DNA of 16,237 nt from assembly GCA_026396355.1 (NCBI GenBank), contig JAPLWY010000044.1, positions 1 through 16,237 on the forward strand, given 5' to 3'. Source of the stretch: Microcaldota archaeon (GTDB lineage: Archaea; Micrarchaeota; Micrarchaeia; Anstonellales; Anstonellaceae). This document shows positions 1-7,649 of this stretch, piece after piece (position 1 is the stretch's first letter; each line of letters begins with the position of its first letter). The notes beneath the pieces are model-generated. The model made no database searches. It was given only the letters and a program-made list of their open reading frames with translations, and had not been told where the DNA came from. A program made the translations under genes and the position numbers.

Positions 1-58
1 AAAAAAAAAAAAAGGAGACCGAACAATCTACTTCTTCTCATTCTTTAGAAGATTGTTC
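1..58 (-). terminator. Hairpin plus poly-T terminator of the lipoprotein gene
   Basis: Read on the minus strand, the arms GAACAATCTTCT and AGAAG..ATTGTTC form a stem (plus-strand 21-58) with a small bulge. Seven bases (GGTCTCC) then lead into an unbroken run of 13 T. The stem spans the last codons and the TAG stop of the gene at 28-1449. T-runs alone can terminate archaeal transcription; the hairpin makes it resemble a bacterial intrinsic terminator. The window begins inside the T-run, so its full length is unknown. Confidence 0.7.
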
Positions 59-1449
59 ACCAGGAACACTCTGCTATATTCCGGTGTGTCTGCAATGCAG
101 TACTTGACAATTATCTGTTTGTTAGGGGCGTAAGCCACAACTTCCACACCGTTCTTGTCTTTGGTTTCACTGTTTGCTATCTTGCCAACCTTGAAATCAG
201 GCACGCTGGTTGAGACAACATCCTGCTTGTACTCAAACGCCAGGTTGGTCTGGACAGTGGCGGTTTTGCCATCTGTCTTGGCTGCGCTGAAATACCCATT
301 TAGCCATGCAGTTGGCGGGGTAAAGTCAGTGGTTTTGCTGATGCTGACAACCGAGGTGTTTTTCGCCTCTTTGCCATTGTTGACAGCATAGTTGTTCATC
401 TCGCCTTTAACGCCATAGTTGGTTCCAAGTATGCCCTTTTCAGTCACAACATAGAACACCCTGGCATTTTTGGCCGAATCAAGCGCGTTTGCGAGCTCGG
501 TTTTTGGCGTTATGTCGTACCCTCCGCACACAACATCAGTCCTGTCGAAATTGGTTATGCCAACTTTTCCAAAGATGGAAGCTGTCACGTTTGCCCCCTC
601 AATAGGGTCGAACACGCCCCGTCCGCCTATTTCGTAGCCTTCTTTGCTGGCGCTTTGGGTCTTGTAGACGTAATTGTACGTCGCTATCTTGGTTTCTGGC
701 TTTTCCATCGCATTTTCATATATGCGCCCGACAGCGATTGGCGTGGTTCCATTAAGGAGCTGGACTTCCTTGTCTCCCACAATCAGCTTTGCTCCGGATT
801 CAGGTGTCTCTCCAAAATAAAACTTGACATAGTAATCCTTTGTGCTTGGATACCAGTTAAGTGCATACCCTTTTTTCTCAGTTGTCACAAAGGCAAGCCC
901 ATCCTTGTTGCACTCGAGCATGTACATGTTCTTTATTGCCTCCGCATCCTGCCTCAAGTAGAATGTCTTGTTGTTGTCGCGTGAGAGCATTTCAGTGCCG
1001 TCAGGAAGCAGTATTGCCCGAACCTTGGCTCCGTCGCCGTTCGTATTGCTTTCCTTGGTGGCAATCTGGATAAGCCCTTTTTCACTGACCACAAGGCCGG
1101 AATAGATGTTTTTGGCGGTGTCCCCGAAAATTCCGCCAACATCCTGCATCAGCTCGGTTCTGATTCCCACCCCATTGGTGATCCTTCCGTTAGGGAAAAG
1201 GTGGTTGAGTATCTTGTCGCTTGGCTGGTAATCTGTAAGGTCCTTGATATCGGTTCCGATCGAGATTATCTTGCCCTGCCCGCCCGCTGATGGCCTGACC
1301 ACAGTATTCTGCTCATTTTTCGGAACATACGCTGTTTTGCACCCGTTCAGCAAGGCACCGAAAAACGGAGCAGCCGCTGCGGCTATTGCCACCGTCTTGA
1401 CAGTGTTAATTTCCTTTGCGTATTTCCATTTTGTTTCCTTCATCTTCAT
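28..1449 (-). CDS. Predicted lipoprotein of unknown function
   Basis: I do not recognise this 473-residue protein. The N-terminus is basic (MKMKETKWK), followed by an Ala-rich hydrophobic stretch (about 20-34) and a lipobox-like LLNGC with Cys37. This suggests export and lipid anchoring on the outer face of the membrane. The rest is soluble and beta-rich in appearance, with no catalytic motif I can name. The start at 1449 is chosen because AGAGGTG (1455-1461) sits five bases before that ATG; an in-frame GTG at 1467 would lie upstream of this SD. The gene lies 51 bases after the secreted-protein gene at 1501-2724 on the same strand, so the two may be co-transcribed. A possible own TATA box lies at 1491-1498. 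Function is unknown; the lipoprotein call rests on the signal sequence only. Confidence 0.75.
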   Translation of the reverse strand: MKMKETKWKYAKEINTVKTVAIAAAAAPFFGALLNGCKTAYVPKNEQNTVVRPSAGGQGKIISIGTDIKDLTDYQPSDKILNHLFPNGRITNGVGIRTELMQDVGGIFGDTAKNIYSGLVVSEKGLIQIATKESNTNGDGAKVRAILLPDGTEMLSRDNNKTFYLRQDAEAIKNMYMLECNKDGLAFVTTEKKGYALNWYPSTKDYYVKFYFGETPESGAKLIVGDKEVQLLNGTTPIAVGRIYENAMEKPETKIATYNYVYKTQSASKEGYEIGGRGVFDPIEGANVTASIFGKVGITNFDRTDVVCGGYDITPKTELANALDSAKNARVFYVVTEKGILGTNYGVKGEMNNYAVNNGKEAKNTSVVSISKTTDFTPPTAWLNGYFSAAKTDGKTATVQTNLAFEYKQDVVSTSVPDFKVGKIANSETKDKNGVEVVAYAPNKQIIVKYCIADTPEYSRVFLVNNLLKNEKK

Positions 1450-1490
1450 TTCCACACCTCTTATCACAATTTTTATTCGATTTAATTCTG

Positions 1491-1498
1491 TTTTAATA
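1491..1498 (-). promoter_or_regulatory. Possible TATA box for the lipoprotein gene
   Basis: TATTAAAA on the minus strand lies about 45 bases before the ATG at 1449. It would place transcription start near 1469, just before the SD at 1455-1461. It abuts the stop codon of the upstream gene, so the lipoprotein could be transcribed both from here and by read-through. Confidence 0.35.
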
Positions 1499-1500
1499 TC

Positions 1501-2724
1501 CTACTGTTTTTGTTCGGAGCTGCGCACGCTTTCATAGTACCTGTGCACATGCGTGACCAGATTTATGACATCCGGCCTCAGATACAGCGTCTTAAACCGC
1601 CCATCAGTAATGTCAGCATCAATTTTCTCAATTCCCTTCCTCGCGCCATCCAAGTCTTCCTTGTCAATCATGTCCGATATTTGGGAAACTTCCATTTCGA
1701 GAACCTTGACAAGCGAATCGGCAATCGCCTTCTGGGTTGCAACATAAGTTCCCAACGTGTCCTGCCCCTTTAGCTGGTCCACTGGCTGGATTGCAATGCT
1801 GTCAGTGTCAACAGGCTTGATGCACGAATTCCTGGGCGCAACCTGTGCGCTGTCTTTTGGCGCTTCAGGCGCTGGCATTTCTTCCTGGCTCTTCTGGGAA
1901 TTGAAATATGCCTCCACAGCCGTCATATATTTGCCTAGAACATCATTGTAAGCTTCTGCGCCCAGGACCGCTTTGGCAGAATCAACGGCATCCTTTATTT
2001 TCTTGAAGCCAGCCTCAGTCTTGGCAACATCTATCGCATCCAGTATGTCGTTGTAGATCTGGTTTGCATTGACAGTGTTAACCGGCATCTTTGTTTCAGT
2101 TTTCTGGTCAGCCGGGGCATCCTGTGCGCTATTTTGCGCCTGCGCAGTGTCCTGCCTGACTGGAGCCTGGGCAGTGTCTGTTTTTTGGACCTGTTGCTCC
2201 GTTGCCTGCGCTCCAGTTGCATTTTTTGCATTATTCAAATACTGCAGCGCCTGCGTCCTCTCAGGTGATTTAGGAAGGTTATTTATCAGGGTTTCCATTT
2301 CCTGGAAACCGATTGGGGTATTGCAGGCATCCATTCTATCATAAATGCCATTCCAATCCACAACCTTTGCCTGTTCATTTATTTCGGTTTTTTGGTTAGC
2401 CAGCGTGTCCTGTGCGCTATTTTGCACCTGCACGGTGTCAGCGCTTATTTTGCAAGAAATTTTAGGAAGTATAGCTATCTTTACAGTGCTCTCTTTGGGC
2501 GTTTCCTGTTTTCCGCCAGAAAGGCTCGCCAGTTCGCGGGAGAAATTTCCGTATGCTGCTGTGTCCACGTAATACTTGCCCTGGTTTGCAAGCTCCTTGT
2601 CTGTGAGCAGCTTTTGGGCAAAGACGCTGCCAGTGAATATCGTCGCACCGAACACTGCTGTGGCAAGCGTAATCTTGGCCGCAGCGGCGGTTTTCTCCCG
2701 GTAAGTCTTCATGGAAGTTTTCAT
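1501..2724 (-). CDS. Secreted protein with duplicated DTxQxQNSAQD modules
   Basis: This 407-residue protein has a signal peptide: a basic N-terminus with MKTYREK, a hydrophobic core around 15-33, and likely cleavage after SVFA-Q (about 36). Mature sequence contains two homologous modules, residues about 96-168 and 192-265, exactly 96 residues apart. Each starts with a DTxQxQNSAQD linker followed by a helical part (GFQEMETLI and GFKKIKDAV). A weaker third copy may lie near 325-390. Linkers are rich in Asp, Thr, Gln and Ala and look flexible. The start at 2724 has GGTG a few bases upstream (GGTGTAGATATG), and a TATA box lies at 2759-2767. It is divergent from the large plus-strand cluster. I do not recognise the family; a cell-surface or secreted structural role is only a guess. 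Confidence 0.75.
   Translation of the reverse strand: MKTSMKTYREKTAAAAKITLATAVFGATIFTGSVFAQKLLTDKELANQGKYYVDTAAYGNFSRELASLSGGKQETPKESTVKIAILPKISCKISADTVQVQNSAQDTLANQKTEINEQAKVVDWNGIYDRMDACNTPIGFQEMETLINNLPKSPERTQALQYLNNAKNATGAQATEQQVQKTDTAQAPVRQDTAQAQNSAQDAPADQKTETKMPVNTVNANQIYNDILDAIDVAKTEAGFKKIKDAVDSAKAVLGAEAYNDVLGKYMTAVEAYFNSQKSQEEMPAPEAPKDSAQVAPRNSCIKPVDTDSIAIQPVDQLKGQDTLGTYVATQKAIADSLVKVLEMEVSQISDMIDKEDLDGARKGIEKIDADITDGRFKTLYLRPDVINLVTHVHRYYESVRSSEQKQ
2120..2425 (-). repeat. Pair of diverged module repeats in the secreted protein gene
   Basis: The 18-base stretch at 2120-2137 recurs exactly at 2408-2425, a spacing of 288 bases or 96 codons. The bases around both copies are also similar. 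These are the DNA traces of the two NSAQD linker modules and point to an in-frame duplication of about 288 bp followed by divergence. Confidence 0.7.
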
Positions 2725-2758
2725 ATCTACACCAAACTCAACCTTTTAACACAGAACA

Positions 2759-2767
2759 TTTTATAAA
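2759..2767 (-). promoter_or_regulatory. TATA box for the 1501-2724 gene
   Basis: TTTATAAAA on the minus strand is a strong archaeal TATA match. It predicts transcription start near 2738-2740, giving a short leader with a GGTG SD before the ATG at 2724. Confidence 0.6.
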
Positions 2768-2859
2768 GCTATGGTTATTGCTGGGTAATCGTCTAAAACA
2801 CACTTTCTAAAACAAACAAGATTTTCCTTTCTCGTCAGAGCTCCTAAAAATCGGGCATA

Positions 2860-2867
2860 TTTATATA
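2860..2867 (+). promoter_or_regulatory. TATA box for the plus-strand three-gene cluster
   Basis: TTTATATA lies about 35 bases before the ATG at 2901. Predicted transcription start is near 2888, followed by GGTGGT (2892-2897) as SD. Together with 2759-2767 it forms a divergent promoter region of about 175 bases between 2724 and 2901. No other gene is visible there. Confidence 0.6.
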
Positions 2868-2900
2868 AACAAGTCGAGGCATAAACAAGCCGGTGGTCTG

Positions 2901-5900
2901 ATGTTCATTTTCCAATCATCGGTGACGCAAATATCTCCTTCAACAGCAGCCCAAAATTACATAAAAGCCACGGAAACCAGCCTTTTCAACCTTTACAAAG
3001 AGACCAATCAAAAAACCCGCATTGACGCGGCGAGCCAGATTGCGACCACCACGCTTAAATTAATGGAGAACATGCCTGGCAAGAACCTCAATCCAGACCA
3101 GATCAAGGCTGCCGCGCTTTGCTATCAGACAATCGTTTATCTTCTCAAGGACCCTAATTTCTCCTGGCCTGATGAGACTAAGCAGCAAATGAATGCCAGC
3201 CTGGATAAGCTCTCCGCCGCATACTCTGGCAACACAGATTTCCAAACAGGGTTGAAATACTACGACTCATACCTGAAGGTGCTCAATGCAGGCGCAACTG
3301 CGCTCGACTTCAACTCAATCAAAAAACTCACCGAGTTTGTAAATGACGTCGCAACCTCCGACCTGCTCATGCACCGCTCGACCAAGAAATTCATATTCCA
3401 GGTCAAGGCAAACGATGTCTCCAACATCCAAGCCATCCTGAACCACATAGACGACGTGCGCGTGTTCAGCGAAGTGAAGAACAGCGACCTCAATGTCAAA
3501 ATCCCGAAAGGCTCAGCCAATGTCGAGTTCTGGGGGGTTGAGGATGTCGCATGGAACGGGACTCCTCTCACAAAAACAACCCAGGTCAATACAACCGATG
3601 TGACTCGCAAGTCAAATATGGATGTATCTTCATCGGCTGCCTATGCGCCATTCACCGTTGCTGAGCTTGCCCAATTTGCGGCATTGATGGGGCAAGTCGA
3701 CAACACAGACACCAGGTCAGGTGTAGGCAAGGGGGTTCTTTTCACTGAATTCGATCTTGCAACATTCAACTATGGCGAGCTTGTCAAATATTCAGCCAAA
3801 TATTCGAAAAAATCAACCGAGCTTTACCAGAAAACACTCTCAGAAGCCGCCGATGACGCCCAATTCAAGGTGAATGCGCTTGTTTATGCGTATGCGGTAA
3901 AAATGAAGTACATCAATGATCAGACTTCCCCTGGCATGTCTCCCGCCGAAATCCTCCAGCTTGAGGCAAGTTCAGTCCACGATTTCCTGACTCACCACCC
4001 GGAATTTTACGCTACGCTCAAACAGCAAGTCCAAGGCGGAACTTTCAAGATAAACTGCTCGGCAAGCACGGAAAACGTGGGCAACCTGCCTGACTATTGC
4101 ACGCAGATGCTTGTGGCAGAGCAAAGAGGCATAGTGATCGCAAAGGCGATCAACAACCTTCTCACCGATGCCGGGTTTGAGGAGTTAAACTTCGAAAAAT
4201 GCATAACTCCCTCAATCAAGCTCATCAAGGAGATAGACCAGGCAACCCTTGACAAAATCATGGGTTGGAAAGAAGGAGACAAGATAATCGTGGGTGGCAA
4301 GGACCTCGCAAAAACGCCAGGCTTTGCGCTGCTTGTCGATTTTGTCAAAAACAGGTACAACGAGGCAGAAATCAAGGACCAGCGCCTGCTGGTAATATCC
4401 GACATTATGGCGAATTACAAAAAGGAATTCTCCGGGGCAGTGAAGGAAATCAAGGAAAACGGGGCTGTAACCGATTACGAAATAACCGACGTTGCCACGT
4501 TCAACAGCCTGAACAGCCTCAACCGGTGGTTTGCCGGGAAGAAATCCCTCCGCCTCGACAAGACAAAGCCAGGGACGGACAAATCATTCGAGCTTGGAAG
4601 CAGCCGCTCGGGCGGCCTCAGTTTCGAATCCCTGCTTGACCTGCATGTCCGGCTTGGTGCTCCGACGAGTACGCCCGAGGCGGGCAAACTGGCAGAGTTT
4701 CCTCTAGATGTAATCTACATAACCGATGGAAAAACAGGCAAAATCGCCCAGCCGCCGGTCGCCATGGTATTTGATGTCACAGACGCCAACGCGCCAGTGG
4801 AGGTCAAATCATCCACAGTCGGCTCAGACGGCAACTACACGGTTTCCTTCATTCCAGACGCCGGGAAGAAATACTCTGTGGTCGCCTATGCCGAAAATGA
4901 CGCGAAATCAATAAGCACGAGCGTGGTGAGGCAGACTGTTGAGGTTGAAGCGCCACCGCAAGAAACCCAGGTGCTGCCGAAGATCAGACTTAAGAACAGG
5001 AGTGTGACCCCTGGCGAATACAAAAAACTCAAGTTCATTATCTCCGAAAATCCGCAGCAGCTTCCCATAATGATCGCTTTTGGAGTGCTGCTGTCCGGGC
5101 AATCTCAGCCAAAGTATCTCTATTCCCCATACAAAGGTTCGAAAGTCGGCGAGGAAGCGGTTTATTCAATAAATATCGGTAACGACAAGAAATCCATAAT
5201 CGTGGACCGCGGGCTTAGGCACAAAACGACCAGCTATGAGAAGAAACAGCTTATCGCAGAAATGGACAAGGGCGCAGTTGCAGTAAAATGGACGATTGAA
5301 GACAAAGATAAAAACGTTAAAGATATGTGGGTAACTCTTGACGGCAAATACAAGCTCAGCGACGAAGATGTCAAAAGATATGCACAACAGGGCGGTTTCC
5401 TTTACTTGAAGCAATCCTCACCCATGCCTTCTTACGAATTTAAAAAAGTCCTTTCTACCAAGCCAAAAACAGTAAAAAATGTAGTGATTCCTGCGCTGCC
5501 TGATGATAAGCAGGAACAGCGCATTTTATCGATTCCAAACGCGATTGCCCTTTATGATGGGGAGTTGACCCGTAACGGGGTGACGTTCTCTAAAAAACAG
5601 CTCGAGGAGCTTGCCGGGCAGAATATCATTGCTTTTATTGCAAGTACGGGCGAAAAGGGCAATGTAAAAAAACTCTACGGCATAGATGGCCGGGAAATCT
5701 GTGATTTTTCAGTTCTTACCTCTGGCAACTTTGCCCCCAATGTTGAGGGGATATTCGTGCCTGTAGTCAGGAGCATCTCTGAACCAAGCGAGTTCAAAAT
5801 AAATTCATATATCCCGGATATTTATGAACAAAAAAAGAAACAAAAGGCTCAGAGCACCGACTTCATCTCTCCAGCCATATTCTACGTTAATCCGGCAAAT

Positions 5901-5924
5901 AAAAACTCAAATATTGAAAATTAG
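2901..5924 (+). CDS. Large protein of unknown function with an Ig-like domain
   Basis: This 1007-residue protein starts at an ATG preceded by GGTGGT and a TATA box, which fixes the start well. There is no obvious signal peptide or membrane segment, which is odd beside exported neighbours. Residues 1 to about 590 are mostly helical in appearance, with a few Cys (CYQT, INCSAS, DYCTQ, FEKCI). Around 600-685 there is a beta-sandwich-like segment (VIYITDGKTGK ... GNYTVSF ... YSVVAYAEN) resembling carboxypeptidase-regulatory or CNA-B-type Ig-like domains. It is followed by a Pro-rich linker (EAPPQETQ) and a beta-rich C-terminal region. The stop codon TAG overlaps the G-rich SD of the next gene, so translation of the two is probably coupled. 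I cannot name the family. Possibilities include a cell-surface scaffold exported by a non-classical route, or an intracellular assembly protein. Confidence 0.75.
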   Translation: MFIFQSSVTQISPSTAAQNYIKATETSLFNLYKETNQKTRIDAASQIATTTLKLMENMPGKNLNPDQIKAAALCYQTIVYLLKDPNFSWPDETKQQMNASLDKLSAAYSGNTDFQTGLKYYDSYLKVLNAGATALDFNSIKKLTEFVNDVATSDLLMHRSTKKFIFQVKANDVSNIQAILNHIDDVRVFSEVKNSDLNVKIPKGSANVEFWGVEDVAWNGTPLTKTTQVNTTDVTRKSNMDVSSSAAYAPFTVAELAQFAALMGQVDNTDTRSGVGKGVLFTEFDLATFNYGELVKYSAKYSKKSTELYQKTLSEAADDAQFKVNALVYAYAVKMKYINDQTSPGMSPAEILQLEASSVHDFLTHHPEFYATLKQQVQGGTFKINCSASTENVGNLPDYCTQMLVAEQRGIVIAKAINNLLTDAGFEELNFEKCITPSIKLIKEIDQATLDKIMGWKEGDKIIVGGKDLAKTPGFALLVDFVKNRYNEAEIKDQRLLVISDIMANYKKEFSGAVKEIKENGAVTDYEITDVATFNSLNSLNRWFAGKKSLRLDKTKPGTDKSFELGSSRSGGLSFESLLDLHVRLGAPTSTPEAGKLAEFPLDVIYITDGKTGKIAQPPVAMVFDVTDANAPVEVKSSTVGSDGNYTVSFIPDAGKKYSVVAYAENDAKSISTSVVRQTVEVEAPPQETQVLPKIRLKNRSVTPGEYKKLKFIISENPQQLPIMIAFGVLLSGQSQPKYLYSPYKGSKVGEEAVYSINIGNDKKSIIVDRGLRHKTTSYEKKQLIAEMDKGAVAVKWTIEDKDKNVKDMWVTLDGKYKLSDEDVKRYAQQGGFLYLKQSSPMPSYEFKKVLSTKPKTVKNVVIPALPDDKQEQRILSIPNAIALYDGELTRNGVTFSKKQLEELAGQNIIAFIASTGEKGNVKKLYGIDGREICDFSVLTSGNFAPNVEGIFVPVVRSISEPSEFKINSYIPDIYEQKKKQKAQSTDFISPAIFYVNPANKNSNIEN

Positions 5925-5931
5925 GGGGGAT

Positions 5932-7635
5932 ATGATGAATAATTTCAAAAATCCATCATTCGGTCCGCAAAATCAGCCATTTCCACAGGCTCTCTTCGAA
6001 GAGATCCATGCTCTTGGGGTCATTGGGAACTATTCCTGGCTCAAAAAATTTGATGATTGCATAACTGTCGATAAAAACGCACTATTGTCGTTATATAAAG
6101 ATAATCGGGATGCTCTTCTTGCCGACCTAAAAACCATCATGAATTCCGCTCAAACTCCTGGCGACAAGCCAATTAAAGTTGACAATAATGACTTTTTCGT
6201 TGCAGGATTCATGTATGCGGTGATTCTCGAACAAAAGTTTAAGCTGAAAAAGAATTTTTTCACTGGCATGTCCGACCCATCCCCCATCGATGCTTTTTAC
6301 AATAATGCATTCTCTTTCATAACCAATCCCCTGAGTCGTGCGCAAGCCATCAATGGCGCAACAACCGCGGCGGAGATCCTGTTTGCTAACGAAAAACCTG
6401 GCAAAAAAAGGGGGGTTAAGGAGAATAGCGGCATCTTAAGTACAGTCGGGCTCAATCCCGCCAACAAGAAGATAACGCCATTCAACACAACGTTTAACGT
6501 GCCGCGCAGTTTTTCTCAAAACACCACAATATCGCTGTCCATGGTCTCAGTCAACGCAGGTGCCATACCTCGAATAATCAATGATGGGTATGCCATTATC
6601 AACGCGGTTTATGACTCCAACGCCGGCACCTTCTCGGTTCCACCAAATATAAGCGGGGCGGCACTCAATAGCTATCGGCAGTATTTTCATGACAAATTCA
6701 GCCCCAACGGGGATTTTATGCACAGTAATCCAAATGATGGTGTTCACAATACCGTATATGATGTGATATTGGCTAACGCTGCTGGTGACACACCCGAGGA
6801 ACAACTCACAAATGCGCGTAATTTCATAGCTAAAATGCAAAACGCGGAAATTGGCGACGCACGCAACTATCTTGCAGACAAAAGCGATCTCCGCAAAGCA
6901 TGGGGCGCTCCGCAGATTGAGAAAAGATCGATACTGTTTGCCCGGTCTACGTTTGCTAAAATGGTGGAGTTCAATCTTCGAACCGAACTGAATACGACAT
7001 ATCAGTGGAAACTTGGCAAAAAAAACAATCTGGGGCAAATCCAGTTATATGCCGGCCGGGATCTTGACTTGCTGGTCACGAATGAAACCATAAATCAAAA
7101 CATCGCTGGCATGAATCTGCTTGCTGTGATAATTCCCTCCAAACACCTTCAAGTTGATTTGATGGGAGGCACTTCTGCACAATGGGGGGAAAACCAGAAT
7201 TTATTGATATCCGCCCAAGCCGGGACCGGTTTGAAGGTCCGCCTAAACAGGTTCGTGGGCATTGCCGGCAGTGTCATGGGCGTCGGGTTATTTCCAACAA
7301 GCTCCAAAAAACAAAACAATGAACAAAACCTTGGCACCATTGAAAAAAACCAGTACTATTTTGATTATCGCGCAGGCATCAATTTCAAGGCAAGCAAAGT
7401 CGATGCGGACATCTATGTTTCTCGCATGTTCAGCCTTAGCCAAATGAGCAAGGAAGAGAAGAAAGAGCAAGACGGATTTTGGAACCTCGAGGCTAACCTG
7501 ACATATCACCCGATCAAGCAGATATATGTGACTGGGAAGGTTGGAAAGGCATTTTTTGCAGACCAGGACAATCCATTCGGTATCGACAGGGCATGGACAT
7601 TTGGGGTAGGCCTAGGCGTCAGATTCGGAAAATAA
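5932..7635 (+). CDS. Protein with a beta-barrel-like C-terminal half
   Basis: This is a 567-residue protein. The start at 5932 (ATGATG) is chosen because GGGGGGA (5924-5930) precedes it; the frame stays open upstream but overlaps the previous gene. No signal peptide is visible. The N-terminal half (to about 350) is a mixed-composition domain I do not recognise. From about 360 to the end the sequence alternates polar and hydrophobic residues in short strands separated by turns (IQLYAGRDLDLLV, LQVDLMGGTSAQW, DYRAGINFKASK, VDADIYVSRMF, WNLEANLTYHP, IYVTGKVGKAFF). It ends in FGVGLGVRFGK. This pattern and the aromatic C-terminus resemble bacterial outer-membrane beta-barrels, which would be unusual in an archaeon. 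The barrel reading is an inference from pattern only; a soluble beta-rich domain is possible. It is the second gene of the cluster and appears AT-richer than the genes to the right. Confidence 0.75.
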   Translation: MMNNFKNPSFGPQNQPFPQALFEEIHALGVIGNYSWLKKFDDCITVDKNALLSLYKDNRDALLADLKTIMNSAQTPGDKPIKVDNNDFFVAGFMYAVILEQKFKLKKNFFTGMSDPSPIDAFYNNAFSFITNPLSRAQAINGATTAAEILFANEKPGKKRGVKENSGILSTVGLNPANKKITPFNTTFNVPRSFSQNTTISLSMVSVNAGAIPRIINDGYAIINAVYDSNAGTFSVPPNISGAALNSYRQYFHDKFSPNGDFMHSNPNDGVHNTVYDVILANAAGDTPEEQLTNARNFIAKMQNAEIGDARNYLADKSDLRKAWGAPQIEKRSILFARSTFAKMVEFNLRTELNTTYQWKLGKKNNLGQIQLYAGRDLDLLVTNETINQNIAGMNLLAVIIPSKHLQVDLMGGTSAQWGENQNLLISAQAGTGLKVRLNRFVGIAGSVMGVGLFPTSSKKQNNEQNLGTIEKNQYYFDYRAGINFKASKVDADIYVSRMFSLSQMSKEEKKEQDGFWNLEANLTYHPIKQIYVTGKVGKAFFADQDNPFGIDRAWTFGVGLGVRFGK

Positions 7636-7649
7636 GGGGGAATGGTCAA

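Noticed and set aside
5824..5931. Upstream extension of the barrel-like protein
   Set aside because: It lies inside the preceding gene; the G-rich SD at 5924-5930 points to ATG 5932.
6547..7038. 163-codon open frame on the minus strand
   Set aside because: It is fully antisense to the 5932-7635 gene, with no SD, no TATA box and no recognisable domain.
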